DNA from: Datnioides undecimradiatus
Taxonomy: Eukaryota > Chordata > Actinopteri > Lobotiformes > Datnioididae
Direction of reading: 5' to 3'
Length of the DNA: 64,000 nucleotides
Assembly: GCA_008933995.1 (NCBI GenBank)
Contig: WARS01000011.1
Coordinates: forward strand, 15,130,016-15,194,015
Below are positions 1 through 14,000 of the stretch, one piece after another (position 1 is the stretch's first letter; the number at the start of each line of letters is the position of its first letter). The notes under the pieces are model-generated. The model saw only the letters and a list, made by a program, of their open reading frames with translations. It did no database searches and was not told where the DNA came from. The translations under genes and the position numbers were made by a program.

Positions 1-547
1 CATGAGATATCTGGCACTGAGTACACCGTTTAGCTCTTAGTGAAAGACAGAAAGAAAGAAAGAAATGACTCACAACTATTTGGCATACCCTCATCATGTC
101 TTCCTCTTCTTGTTGCCCCAGTCAGACGTCGCTGCATAATTTATGTAACTTGGCTCACCGTCTAATATTCAGACAGGCTGACATTTAGCATTTGACTAAG
201 CGCATTTCATTCAAACGCACATTTAGCAGACTGGCAGGTGTAAATTTCATGCCCTGAGTGTGTCACAAATCTTGAATACTTGTCTGTCAGTCTGCACGTA
301 GAAAGTCTACCACAGCCGGCCCGTTAAAAAGGGCTTTTGCTTGATTTAAGTCGCTACCAGTAAGCTACCAATAATTGTTAGCCGTGAATATCTGGCTTAC
401 CAGTACCTTCAACACGTGGTCGGGGAGGTTTCTAAGGGTCTTCCTATGTTTTTCCATTCCGCTAATTATATAAATTAGCTGTATTTTGCTAAGCTCTCAC
501 CCAAAAAACGTGTTACCATAACAACACATTGTTAAAATTTCATCTGA

Positions 548-561
548 CTGCCCCCTAGTGG
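548..561 (-). promoter_or_regulatory. CTCF-like motif
   Basis: Read on the minus strand the bases are CCACTAGGGGGCAG, a full match to the known vertebrate CTCF core. It lies far upstream of wnt7b with no gene nearby in the window. Occupancy is not known. Confidence 0.6.
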
Positions 562-976
562 TCAAAAATCAAATCATGCAGCCTTGAAAGCTCAAGTTCT
601 AACAAACCCAACCGGTGGTCGTGCTAGTAAATATTTTAGTAAGCATGATTTTAACAGTAATGTTCTTCAGGAACCCTCAGTGTTGTCTATGTTGTCTACA
701 GCTACAGTTTCAAAGTATTTTTCTGGTAGCTCACCTTGTATAAAGCATGTACCAGGTTAAAAATATGTAAAATTTATATTTTTTTTAAGTATTCACAATT
801 TTGAGTCCAATACACTTCTGTGAAAAACTTAGTAAAATGTCAAAATATAGCTATATTGTCAAAGTTTGAATCCTTATGCATAGTTTTGATTTTAACTTCA
901 CCTGAACTGAGATTTTATGGCTCACAAACATCCCTACTTTTCCTGTCCCCATTTCTCTCACTTACACACACTTCAT

Positions 977-1002
977 CACACACACACACACACATACACA
1001 CA
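977..1002 (+). repeat. CA microsatellite
   Basis: A CA run with one TA interruption. Confidence 0.9.
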
Positions 1003-2269
1003 AGAAAGCAAACCTGGTGTCGAGCCCAACAAGGTAGGCTTAGGCTAATTAAAGTGATTAGGTGTTTTTGTTTGAGTACTGTCTTGGTTTGCTGGCTATG
1101 GCCTAACCCATGCCCAGCTCGCCTGCAGTCTGTCTGCCAGGAGGCCAGGAATGAAAGGCTGGCACTTACCCCTCTCTCCTCTATCTGATCCCCTGTTGCT
1201 ACCCTAGATGCCAACAAAGGTATTTCTGCCTCTAATCAACAGACAGAGAGGGAAAGAGATACGAAGGCACCCCTATCTGTAATAGAAAATAAGGCAAACA
1301 GAATTAAATTCACAACAGCATAAAGTTATTAAGGATACTTTTCTATTAATAAATTGCATCTTATAAAAGGTATTTTTTCCCCGTTTAATCTTCCTAGCAC
1401 GACTTAAGTGCATTTACTAAGTGAAATCAAGGCATGATCATATTACAAAGTCATGATTTATCTCCTGGATCAGATTATTCCTCACAGAAAGCAGACAGAT
1501 AATCCTAATAAATTGCATTTAAGCAAATCAAGACTGGGGAAATTTGAGAAAATAGTCAGAGACTGGTTGCCAACAACAAAGACGAGAGGATGATGAAGAT
1601 GGTGATGAGGAGGAAAACTCTATTTGGCATGTTCGATATCCGCCTGTCTCAATTGACCTGTAAAATCTTCGAGACTGGAACAAATGCAAATAGCGCTGAC
1701 TTGCTCGCACCAAAAAATCCTCAAGGCTTTTCAAATGAACTCACTCTCACAATGGTGGGGTGCCCAGAGCAGGGTGAATATACGGTCTGGGCTCTGAATG
1801 GCACAATGTGTGAGAGCCAAACAGGGAGCTGTGAAGTGAAGGCTCAGGACCCTCCAGGCTGCCTGCCACTGTCGAGCTGAGCCTCGGCTGCTACAAAGCT
1901 GACCACCACCACTACAGGGCTCTGCTCGGCAATGCCCGGCTAACAGTACAGGCCTGAGCTCACAAAGAAAAACAGTGAAGTGTAAAAAGTGTATTTTTAA
2001 GGTTAGAGCGAGTTATTAATGTAAAACAGTACTGAAGCAGCACCGAACAGCACTGAAAAGATCGTGTTCCTAGTCAGTTTCTGATGAATAAATTTGGCAT
2101 AAAATCACTTTCTGAACTTCATTAATTCATTTTTAACTGCACCAAGCCCTGCTAGAGTTTATCTTTAAACTTTAAAACAAATTCTTTAAAGCTTGTTATT
2201 TAAAGGTTTACTACAGTTGTCACCTCCTTCCACGATTGTCCTCTGGTTACACAACAAAAATGAGAATTA

Positions 2270-2345
2270 AGAGGTAAGAGGTTTGATTCCTGTCAGTCAT
2301 CAGCCATGCAACCTCTTTAAGTGCCTTTGAGCAAGACCTGACTCG
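2270..2345 (+). repeat. Possible decayed SINE-like fragment
   Basis: The stretch holds GGTTTGATTCCTG, resembling a tRNA-derived box B, followed by GTGCCTTTGAGCAAGAC, a phrase common in tRNA-related fish repeats. No box A and no target-site duplication were seen, so this rests on phrase recognition only. Confidence 0.3.
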
Positions 2346-4811
2346 TTGATGCTTACTAATTTCTGGATTTGAATGTTACAGAAAGTCTTTTAGTTTTTCA
2401 CAAAATGTGAGAACCATGGATTAATCTGTGTCGTATTCTACATCTATTCTGTTATTGTTTTTATCCAAGCTCCAAGATATTTTTCAGCTGCAGTAAAGTG
2501 CAATAATGGTTTTCACTGCATGATCATGAAATAAACAACTTTAATTCTTCGAAACTTCAATGTTGTTGGGTTTTATTTTCTTTTACAATAAATACGTATT
2601 GGTATATTTTATCATAGCTTTGCAAACAAAAGCTTCACACTTTTCATAAGCACTTTTCTCTTGTTTCTGCCTGCTTGTTTTGACATTAACTCTAGAGCAT
2701 ATTTGCCGTTTTAAAAACTTTGTAACTGCAAAAGTTAGACCTTCAACCAAATCAGTCCACAGCAAATAGTTAATGCCCAGATCTGGCGATAACTTAACCT
2801 GGTTGATGTACAGTACGTTTAAACAGCACTTCACTGTACAGTCCCATTTCCACGTCCATGACTGAGGAATGTTTTGGTGATATCTCTTTAAGAGAAGGCT
2901 GAGCCTACAGCTGTGAGAGCTCTCTGCTTTGCTGCTCCTCTTATTTCTACTTTCAAACTTCATTTTCAGCCCTTGCAAAGATTTTCAGAGCCGCTCTCTG
3001 GACGTTGGCAGGCACTTTCACCAGCAGCCAAACTTCCCAGCATGCCTTGTGGCGGGGCTGGCTTTGTTCACAAAGTTAACTGTGAAGTTGCTCTGCTCAA
3101 CATGAGATACAGACCCAGCTTCGCCCCTAGCAGGTTTACACGAGATACATACCACGCCGTTAGAAGAATTAAGTTTTCACATGCGTACGGTGTTTACAGC
3201 TCTTCATTTTATTCTAATGTTAAAAAAGATTTCAAGAATGTCTTACGAGGTTTGATGCATGGCTATAATTTGAAAACCTGTGGTTGAAAACCCCCCCCGA
3301 TAACTTCAAAACAGTGATTATAACTGACATACCATAATATTTTATATCAAATGCCTTCTTTCATCATCTCTTTCTCATCTCCAATACTTGAAGTAAACCA
3401 CTGGAATTAAAGAAATGTCTGCCCTCAGTCCACTTTCTGCAACAGATGCATCATCAAAGCTACTTAATAGTGCAAAATGGGACCTATTTTCGATGATGCA
3501 CAACTAAATTACATTTAATCCTAACGCCATGGAGACAGTTCCAACTCTTTGCTCCAAATGTGGATATTACATCTTCACTGAATGACATGCACGGGACAGT
3601 ACAGGCTGCCTGCAGCATCTGGTGGACACCTGTAAGACTGCAAGTCACTGGAGTGAATAAGAGAGGTCTTTGTGAATCTGCTAAGTCACCAAAAATCTGG
3701 GCCAGAGTATACTGACCCTCAGTGCTCAAGCCAGCTCCAAAGCCTTCAGCATTCAATCACTAAATCAAAGGCAATGTAAATAACAAAGAACAGTCGGTGA
3801 GCGGCACTAAAAATATCAACACCAGTCTGGTCAGCCACACAGGAGCGGGTTCTTGGGGTAGGCAGCGAATCAAAGTCCTGCCAACATTTTTAATTGTTTC
3901 CAAGGTCACAGCAACAACAGAAGTAACAAGTCAGACCGACCCGTGCGCTTAATTTTTAATCTTTTCCGAGAAGTTACTGAGCGATCTGCAACTTCTTGGA
4001 ATGAAGGCCAAAGCAAGAGAGATTCAGATCTGCCTCTGTATGTTAACTCGTCGTGTTAACTCGTCAGCTCACACAACCCCATCGACCATCTCTCGGTGCG
4101 CAAGCTTAGAAAATGTAACACAGCGGGTGTGTGTACGTTTTAAACAGCAGCCAACATTAAATTAACATCTGTAAGATATAAAGCAATCGAGATTATTGTC
4201 TCTGCAATGAAACCTACAACTGTGACACACAATAATAAATGTCTAGTCACACTTTTCTTTGATGGCGTCTTAGTTTGTGCATTTTTGTCTTTTATTGCAT
4301 TCAATTTTAGTGCTGTGTCATTATTATAATAATAATGCCTCTGTTATTCAGAAATCCAGTCATTATATTTCTGCCTGACATGCTCGACATAAATATAAAT
4401 TCAAACGTTTCAAAAACTGGCCTGTAATGCAACTTTTATATCTTACAGATGACCAGGTTATTGTGTTCACCTTCTGAATGTATAATGTACTCACAGTGAT
4501 TGTTTCTGGGCCTTTGTTGTCTCTCCATTCACTGATCTGTTGGGTAAACAGACAGAAAAACATTGTCAGCGGAAAAATTGAAAATTGGGTCTGGTGACAA
4601 AATCTTTCGCTCTCAAAGACAAAGAAATCGGTTCAACATGTGTTTTAGCTCAAGTGCTTCAGACCTGTATCCAGTGCGCACCGTTAGCTCTTTCATTTAT
4701 GAGAGCTAATCACTACAAGTGAACCAGATCACACAGGGACAGTCACTGACACCAGAGCAATTACGTTGTACAGGTCTAATCCCTTACACAGCACTTAGGA
4801 CAGTTTTAAAG

Positions 4812-4887
4812 GCCACCGGGGCACACTGCGGAGCTCCCTTAACTGTTAGGGTGCAGTTTGGTCCATTTTACAGCCACCGGGGCACAG
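4812..4887 (+). repeat. Short direct repeat
   Basis: GCCACCGGGGCACA occurs at about 4812 and again at about 4873, some 60 bp apart, within similar GC-rich flanks. It is probably a small local duplication. Confidence 0.5.
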
Positions 4888-5048
4888 GCCTGATTGTTAA
4901 GACCAGGGAAAGTAATCCCTGGAGTCAGGCCACTAAACCTGCTCTGTCCCTGTAACCATGGCAGCAGACAGGTAGTGTCTGGGTCACAGGGCAAACATGG
5001 CCGGGCTTCAGCACTGGCCGCCGGTTAATAAAAAACTAGCCTGGTGTG

Positions 5049-5049
<1 letters not shown>

Positions 5050-5085
<36 letters not shown>
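5050..5085 (+). repeat. CA microsatellite
   Basis: An uninterrupted run of about 17 CA units. Confidence 0.95.
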
Positions 5086-5087
<2 letters not shown>

Positions 5088-5773
5088 GCACCATGGCAAG
5101 CACACGTGTGCATTCACACAAATGCAAACCCGGTGCGCGGACGTAAACACGCCACACACTTAAAAAACGCTCACACAGGCACAAAGGTGAAAGTTGGCAG
5201 ATGACCTGAAGAATGAACAACAGCAGCGCCGGATATTCAAGGCTAAAAGTAATTTATTGCTTTACATTGTGTCTCAGGTAGGGAATATTATAGGGAATAT
5301 ACTGTGATCTAATTACTACACTATTGCGTGATATTGCATGTGCGGTCTTGGTGGTTGTACCATACATCTTTTAAACAGAAACACACGCTCCTGTCCCACG
5401 CCCCTCGCCCAAACGCTCTCATTTGAAAGGTGATAAATAACGATGCGCTGATCGAGACGAATCGTCCAGTTTGATTTTTCCTCTTCACAAAATGTCCAAA
5501 CGATGGTCTGGTCCGTCTTGCCCTTTTGAAAGAAACACATGATCTCCCCTGGCCTTTTCTCCATTTACCAGCTCTCCCTCTCTCTTTTCAGTTGCTATGA
5601 GACACTCCAGCTGAAGCCAAGGCTTCCACAATTCATTACTGGAGGAACAAAAGCCAAAGCACTGGACAAAGCAGGGCAGACCAACTCAAACCAGCTCCCA
5701 CTTAACACACACATCACACCTCTGAGTGCTCTGCTGACATACAAATGGCCAATTCAAGACCTCTCCTTTTTCC

Positions 5774-5803
5774 TTTATTTATTTATTTATTTATTTATTT
5801 TTT
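5774..5803 (+). repeat. TTTA tetranucleotide repeat
   Basis: About seven TTTA units ending in a T run. Confidence 0.9.
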
Positions 5804-6421
5804 ACAATGCCAGTGGGATAAATGAAGAAATCGTTCAAGACACACAGTAAGAAGTCAACAGGTTGAAGGCTTGCTACATTTAGAGATCAGTGAAGATTTC
5901 ATATTTTCTTCAAAAGACAGAATTCCTGTTAAAACATGTTAAAAGGGTTTTCAGTCAATAAAGCATTCATCTACGGCAGCAAAAATAGTGTTCAAAATGT
6001 CTTTCACGGTGAAACACGCTGCTTTTTTAAAGGGTTTTTATACCTAAGATTGAATAGGCTACAATGCACCATCACTGCAACATCACCTGTCTCTGGCTTT
6101 CCACCAGCTCTGCCTCGCCAAATCATGAAACATCTCTTTTCTCTCCAACCAATCAGATCTCAATCCCCGGCTGTTCTCATGCAAAGAAAGCGAGGGGAAG
6201 GCCAATGAGAAATGGCCCTCCTCCTTCCCCTCGTATCCTACACACACGACAATCACCGTCTGAGAAATGCCAACGGACGGGCAATCAGTCATTGTAATTA
6301 GGCTGGCTGCCATTCCCGAGCCTTCATAATTCAGGCTGGAGCTGGAGGACATAGGTAGTGAGAGCCCAGCTGCCGGCTGCCACAGCCCACCCCTGGCTCA
6401 CCCAAACCTCAGCACAGGCCA

Positions 6422-6491
6422 CTCCCTCTCCCCTCTCCCCTCTCCCCTTGCTGTGATGGGGGGACCAGCAGAATTATAAGGGGGGGGGGGG
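6422..6491 (+). repeat. CTCTCCC repeat followed by a G run
   Basis: Several CTCTCCC units at 6422-6449, then 12 G at 6480-6491. Both are low-complexity tracts. Confidence 0.8.
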
Positions 6492-6685
6492 TTAGCTGAC
6501 TGCAAAATTAAAAACTCCCCCCATTTCCCTCCCTTCCTCCTTGTCTACATCCCAAAACCGCTCCCACTCACACTTTCTTTTCACTGCACTGCAGAGTTTT
6601 GTTCTCCAAACTGCATGAGTGCGAAAGCAGATACCCTGGGCTGAGAAAACGGCTCTTAAAAAGAGGAAGGGTCTTAATCTAAACA

Positions 6686-6706
6686 TATAAAACGCCTCTA
6701 TAAAAA
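6686..6706 (+). promoter_or_regulatory. Two neighbouring TATA-type elements
   Basis: TATAAAA at 6686-6692 and TATAAAAA at 6699-6706, the latter followed by GCGGGC. Several CCAAT-type sequences lie 400-560 bp upstream (for example AACCAATCAG near 6149). No coding exon was recognised downstream, so any transcript would be non-coding or spliced far away. The match may be chance. Confidence 0.2.
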
Positions 6707-7176
6707 GCGGGCTAGTGTCATTTTCCCTATACAATTTTATTTGAAGGTGTAAAGCCTACAGATGGTTATTGTCCACACTGTCTCTGAATACTAGATTTAC
6801 AGTACAGACATGCAGGCTTGCTTTTTTCTCTTTGGAATTCACAGCTAAACAGGAAGCTATGGCAGTATTCTGCAGAGATTTATTTTATTTGCTTAAAGGC
6901 CGTGGTTGACTCAGAAACTGGCTTTGCCTGTTGTATAGGACCTGAAGTTTTCTTGGCAGTTAAATGGAGAACTGCAAGTTCAGCCAAAATAGACAATAAA
7001 GCAGAATGGAGAAACATGCCAAATTGTTGGGGCAATTCAGTCCAGAGGCTCATTTTTCCAAAATGATTCACACTGGAAAGAAAAGCATTTCCCTGTCCTT
7101 AGATGAACTTAGTGTGCTCTCTGTCGGCTTTAACAAGGAAGCTATGGGGGAGGGAGAACAGCGTGTGCGCACTCAA

Positions 7177-7177
<1 letters not shown>

Positions 7178-7224
<47 letters not shown>
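7178..7224 (+). repeat. CA microsatellite
   Basis: About 23 uninterrupted CA units, the joint longest in the window. Confidence 0.95.
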
Positions 7225-7229
<5 letters not shown>

Positions 7230-8422
7230 TGTGCGCACACATACACATGACCACACAGCCATCACTGCAGATTCTTTGCTCACTGTGGAATTAGGTCATG
7301 CACATAAAAGCCCCAAACACAGACACACATATAAACATGCACTACTTTAAAAAGACATTTTCAAAGTCACAGGGGAAAACCACATACATGGAATCTTTGC
7401 TAGAAAAACCCAAATAAGAACAGCCGAGCTGGGTAAGTGCCATTTTACATGTACTGTACTCTGTACACTAACAGCTTGTACTATAACTATGGGACAAACA
7501 GTGTTTTTTTTAAGCATGGACTCAGTTTTCAGAGCAGCGGCACAGTTGAGGAATGAGGGAGGACTAAAGGCAAGTTTTGCATCAGTCAGCAGTGTCCTGA
7601 GGCTGGTTTATTGGCTTGTCTGGCTCAGCTGCCTGACAGCGTTCACCTGTTCCTGCTCCCCGTGCACGATGACAGTCTGCTGCAGCACGGCAAGAACAAG
7701 GAGCTCAAACTTTATTTGTCATTACACACAAAGACTGCCCTCGAAAAACAGACGCTATGAATTCATCTACTGAATAAATACCTGCAGCTGGAGCCTCGTA
7801 TCAATAAACATCGGCGGGAAAAAAAAATAAAATTCTTTCACAACCAAAAATATAACAGGGCTTGAAAAATGCAGCCTGCTTCTGTTTGTCTGCATAACGT
7901 GATATCTAAAGCTCGTGATGGAGGAGCGCAGCTCACTTTGTAAATATCTACTCATTAAGTCTCACAGTAAAATTAGATCTTGCACTGAGCAAACATTAAG
8001 CATTAGGTTACATAGAAAAGATAAAAGCCCTCTGTATGGTTTTGCCGGGAGCTCTTATGCACCCATAACCATGCTACTACTAATGACAGTAAACATTTGT
8101 GCAGCTGTTCTGTAGTCTCGCAGTGATACATGGCAGATATAATATTAGATCAAAAGGATGATCAATGTGAAATGAGACTGAGGATGAAAAACAAGCACTA
8201 ACCACAAATCTTCCGCGTGGAAGTTGTCGTGCTGTTCAGTTATTTAACTGTCAAACCAAATCATTATCTTTTGACTGTCAGTGCCGAGACTTCGCTTACT
8301 CATCAGATTATGTTCAGAAATCTTTAATAGCTCCTGTAATATAATTAATGATTCACCCAATGTTCATCCGGTGGGTTTTGCGCAGTTATCATCTGATGAG
8401 CTTACAACCATTAGGAGCTATG

Positions 8423-8446
8423 CACACACACACACACACACACACA
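8423..8446 (+). repeat. CA microsatellite
   Basis: About 12 CA units. Confidence 0.9.
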
Positions 8447-9820
8447 TACGCACATCTGGACAGAGGCATGAACGTGCCTGGATAAGGGTAGTGAGGTTAA
8501 AAGTGAGAGTAAGCAGGCTGCATCGTATTATATCATCTCCAGTGTTGTTGCAGAAAACAGAAAATCTTTGATTTACACAAAATGTAGCTAAATACATAAA
8601 GATATTAACAGTGATGGGTCAAATCAATCCAAGTTTCCACATTTGTTTGTTTATTTATTCAGGAGTTTAAGAGTTTAAAATGTAGTTCCATATGTTAAAT
8701 AAAGAAAAACATTATTCCCCTTTTAGGAACAGCAATTGAAATTGAAGCTAGACTGCAGAGGGATCTTTGCTGTGGGATCTTTGAGCGAGACAATCTATAA
8801 GCTAAGAGTATCGTGACAGTTGGAGGGGATAAGCAAATAAAAAAATGTCCTCATGAGGAAGAAGTGCTTCGATATTTCTATTAACGTTTTGAGTCTTCAC
8901 TTCCTCAGAACAAGAAAGCCCTATCTCTCCCTCGTGATGCTCAAAATGCCTGATAAGACAGATGTTGTCATGATGAAATGAGAAAATTTCCTGTTTTGTT
9001 TTTTTTAAAAATAAATTGTAAATCCCACAGACAGTGTAAAAGCCGTGCAGTCTGGTAATGTAGTGCTTCAGCGACAGGTCATTGCTTTAGACTATTTTCA
9101 GTGATGGTGGTTGGAGTTTGGTTTTCTTTTTTTTTTCTTTTTTTGCCTCAAACAGGTCACAGAGAACAAATTTAACTCCCGGTGTAAAATGATTTCAACA
9201 TCTGAAAAAGATTTAATTAATTACGCACACTTTCATTTTCTCCGCCACTCACGCCTGACTGTTTTGGTACTCGTGACTTTAGATCCACATGCTGTTCATC
9301 AGATTTTATTGTACCAACTGATCCGTACTAGATATCACATCCCTTGGTGCTAAACACACATTAAAGTAACTTTAATGTGCAGTATGTACTATAGTTTGAC
9401 AATTACTGCCTTGATGTTTTATGTTTTCAATAATTTCTTATTGGATGTTCTTCCTCTATAGGTCCTTCTGACCTCATTTAAATTCATAAAAGTATATTTC
9501 TGTGCATCTCTGCAGTGCCTCAGGTCCCGACATCTCAGAGGGAGTTGAAGCAGCACCTCTGGCTCACATCGTTGTGCTGCATGAACAGCTCAATAAGAAT
9601 TTGTGAACTGAAACACTGAACTAACAAGTTTCTGTTTCCCCGACATAGCAGCAGCCAACGTTTCTAGTGTCACTATGAAACCATCTAAAGACTTTAAAAA
9701 GAAGCAGAGCTAATTGTTGTTTTGCACCCTCGTGAATCTCATTGCTCTGTGCCTGGCTGCATGAACTGTACCTCGACGCTGTTGAGTGTGACAAAGTTAC
9801 ACCAAAGCTTTTATGCTTTC

Positions 9821-9840
9821 TTTTTTTTTTTTTTTTTTTT
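9821..9840 (+). repeat. Poly-T tract
   Basis: Twenty T in a row. It could be the tail of an old minus-strand retro-element, but no body was recognised to its right. Confidence 0.85.
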
Positions 9841-10997
9841 CTTTTCATGACAAAGAACCAAACCACATGACACCTAACAACAAGGGGCACTGTGCACAGT
9901 TACAGGAAATAAACTAAACTAAGAGGAGAACCACAGCAGGAATAAACTTTACAGTAAAGCACTTCTGCAAAATCCTGTTGACTTGTGCAACAATTAAATT
10001 CCACGTAATAGTTATTTTAATAAAAAAATAATCCATTAAATGTGATAATCTAACTTCAACACAGGTTTTTATTGTAAAATGTCTCTGACATCTGAGAAAA
10101 ACATAAAGACAAAGTCAATGTCAAGTCCCTAATGTGCACGAGGGACACACACGCGTTCCCACAGATTACTCCTATGTTGTAAAAACGTAAAACTACTTAG
10201 GCTTAAATTTCATTTTTTTGTCGATTTTCAGGAGATGTCGCAGCACGTCGTGGGACAAAGAAAGTTGCAGTGAACTCACCATAATAACGCACCATGTGCT
10301 TGTTGCTTGTCAGCTGCACGTCTCCTCCTAGTGCGTCCACAGTGCAACAGGCACTGAGTGGAAAGCGAGAGAAAAGCGGCACTTTGCGGCGCTTTCACCG
10401 GCTGCAGCTGCTGCGTGTTGTTTTGGTGCTTCTGAAATTGTCAGGAAGATGGCAGTTTCAGTAGGGTGCGTGTCACCGTCGCTCTTCAATTAATTCAAAT
10501 AGCCTGGAAAGTGATCCTCAGCCGAGTTATAATCTACGAGGTGGTCTGACGACTGTCGTGAGGACAGGATTATACACATCCCAGCGAAAGCTTTTCATCT
10601 GTTTCATCCGCTGCGCAGGCTGTCCCCAATATCTCCGCACGGCTGCATGGCGACTGTGACTCACTCCACTGTGCGTTAAAGGCTGGACTGCAAGTTATTA
10701 ACACAGCCAACAGGGGTTTTGACTGGTAACATTTGTGGGAAACAAACTATTTATTTGGCCTCGTTTCGTTTTTGGTAATTGTTTCTGTGGATGACTCGGG
10801 TCCTGGTGTGCATGTAGCTGCGGTGGCTCTGTCTGCTGGAGAACAATAACCTCAGTTTGAGGCTCATATTGTGGAGTCATGCTGCCCACACAGTGCGAGT
10901 CATATAAATTGGTCTACATTCTGGCTGCAGGACGAATGAAAGTTAATATTTGATGCTAGAGCACTGATCAATACCACACAACTGCTCAAGTGAAGAA

Positions 10998-11032
10998 GAC
11001 CTACAGTGCATCATATAGGTGCACTGTAGGTC
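10998..11032. repeat. Perfect 13-bp inverted repeat (hairpin)
   Basis: GACCTACAGTGCA at 10998-11010 is followed by a 9-base spacer and its exact reverse complement TGCACTGTAGGTC at 11020-11032. The flanks do not continue the pairing. It is too short for a typical miRNA precursor and could be a remnant of a small inverted-repeat transposon. Confidence 0.7.
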
Positions 11033-14000
11033 ATGAAGCCATGAAGTTCATTTCATTGACATTGAGGGCTTGTGGTGATAAAATTAACCAGACCCAATTT
11101 AACTGTATATATATATATGTTTTTGTTAAACAGCATTAACGTGCTTTAGCTGACAGATGATTTGACGACATCGGTTTTCATAACAGGAACTAAGAGTCAT
11201 ACAGTTCAAGCAGGGAAATAAAAGATTTTGGTCATAGAAAATCACTTCTGCACATGTGATAACAGGTTTAGTGTTATTACAGCAGACTCTCAATCAGCTG
11301 TGTCACTGCCCTGTGATCGATGCAAAACTTAGCCTTTGCCAATGCAAAGTGTAGACAAATGGAAGAACAATTATTCCGAGCACCAGTTCTCTGTTTTAAA
11401 TCATTATTCTTTCAAATTCCTGCAGTATGTGAGGGCAGGTGCGCTGAGAGGGCTTTTTAATGTTCCTTTGATAAGCCATATGTCAGAAACACAAGAACAA
11501 TCTGTGCGCGACTATTTATTTTCATCAAATAATTGTGATTTGTGTCCCAAGCGTTTCACGATTTTTGGAATAAACACATTCTCATCTGTAATCTCAGTAG
11601 TCAAGCACAAAGCATCCTCTGTGCAGCGTGCACTTAAGAAGTCAAGTTCTCACTCTGCAAACTTTCAGACAGACTGAGTGGCCTTAGGGACGTTTTAATG
11701 GTGACTTGAGCTATCACTCAGAATAACTCTCACTGTATCTTAAGTCGCACCTGTTGCATGAACTGCTCTAAAATACCAGACTTGACAGACACTAAACACA
11801 GGCTGCACTTACTTTACATCCTGAGCACACAAACAAGTTTTACCCAGCAACATGATGTGCTCTAAAGCCTGGCCACTTAGGCCTTGATAGCCTCTATTAA
11901 TACAAACACCACCTCTTGCATTAATGTGACTCATGTTTCTGTGAGGCCTCGCTGAAATTTATGATCATTTTGATCCCAGACGCAGTGCGGCGGCACCAGC
12001 AACGCAACCCTGTTGACCCTATACTGCATAGAGACAAGGGTAATGAGATTAGCCGTGCATGAGTGTGACCGTCGTTAGTGACGTGTCCTCTCCAGATTGT
12101 GCGTGCAGAGCTCTCGGGCTCTGCAGTTCAAGTGACAAAATCACAGCAGTTAGGGGAGCGAGGATTACTGGACGGGGTGATTGGGTTCACAAAGCGGCGA
12201 GCTCAGGGCAAGAGTTAGGCCTCGTGAGCTCGTGCCAAAGGAAATGACATAAAATGTCAGGGATTTCTGACTGTTTCCAGAAAGAACTTCCTGCCTCATA
12301 ATGATATTCGGTCCTATTTTAATGCACTGGGACAAACAGTCTAGGTTTTAGGTCATGATGTAATCCCTAGTGATATTTCAATTTTTGTCTTTCTTTGCTT
12401 TATCTGTACATTTTAAAGAGTGTGTTTTAACTGACCACCCTGACCTTTGGTTACATTGTTTTGATGTTTGCCTAATCTCTTTCTCCTTCTGTTAGGATTT
12501 CCTGCATTTCCTGGAATGTCAGATAAAGGATATAAACATGTTGCTCTCACTGAAGGTCAGGAATATGGATATATAAATATAAGCATCTAGTGGCATCTTG
12601 TTATGGGCAGTGGGGCAGGTCTGCCACTGAGTCAATGTGCCTTGTGGCTTGTTGCTGCAATGCATTCTGGTCTATCTGACATTTTGAGCTTTGGCCTCCT
12701 ATACTGTATGATTCTGAAATATCTGAAAACTCGGGTTTGAATTTTAACACTCGTGACCGGGGCCATAATAAATCCTCGACTGAAAAAAAAATTGGCAACC
12801 ATGGAGACATCTGAGTTACTGTTAAAGTCATTTTTTTATGCGAAAATACCAAATATCCTCATACAAAATGGGTTTTGAAGATCACAGTCATCTGCAATTT
12901 AACCGATGATCTGTGTGACATCAGCTCTGTGTTGGACAATTATCCAAATGGAGCTAGAACGTACCTGTAAAAGTCCATCTTAGCGGCAGGACGGCCGGTA
13001 TTTTTCATCTTTTGTTTTCATATAATACTGAGACTTGGTGCTCAGCACAGACCAAGAGTTTAAAAGATAAGAAGATGCCTGGAAACAACGGACTCTTGAT
13101 CTCATGAGGTGGTCAGGCCTGTTTTTGCTGTTCACTGCGGTTTGTTTGCTAGAGTACATGCACAGACCACTGACACTGGCTCCACACATAAAGTCTCTGG
13201 AAGCACCTCAACACCCACCCGTCTGGCTGCTCCAGACACGAACACAAGGACAAAGACACAACTATAATTCTGCTTGTCAAATCAAATCACTTCTGCGGAC
13301 TTGATGTTAAACTGTTCAGGAGAGACTTCTGCTGAGCCTCAGTGCTTTGATGAATTACACGTTGACCACTGGATCAGAGCGGTCATACCAAACTCAGCCG
13401 TATTTAGCCTTGTTTCATCGGCAGGCGTGATCGTCGGCGTTTTGTACGTCAGGCAGGCCTCTCATGCTGCATCATAAGGGAATTTCCTGAGGGAGTGCGT
13501 GGAGGAGAAATGCCACAGTTTACGACACTGAGAGCATCAGATGGTTTTGTGTTTGCACAAGATAGACCTCATGCCCATGTTCTGACCCATTTCAGTGCTC
13601 GAGGAATGCAGACTCCTTTGTTTCGGTTATGTCATGTGTTCATTTTCAGTACTTGCGCAAATAGGTTAGCAGAATGTGCCGCGATGCTACGACTTGAAGT
13701 TTTAACACATTTTTAACTCCGGCTGCCACGATGAATATGATTTATATCACTGTATTTTATGTGTTGTAACTTTTGTGCAATATATTTTTATGTATTTACA
13801 TATTATACAATTAAATTTTGCATATAATGTCATGCCACATGCACAGATCGCTACGCACTTTGAAATAATAAAAGATTTAGTTTTTCTAACCTGGACAGCT
13901 GCCCTTGTTCTCTGCCCTCTGCAGCGCTGCACACGCTAAAGAGCTAAATTTTGATTTTTATTTCAAAGTCACTCCAATCATTGTGCCACGGCCCCTGAAT

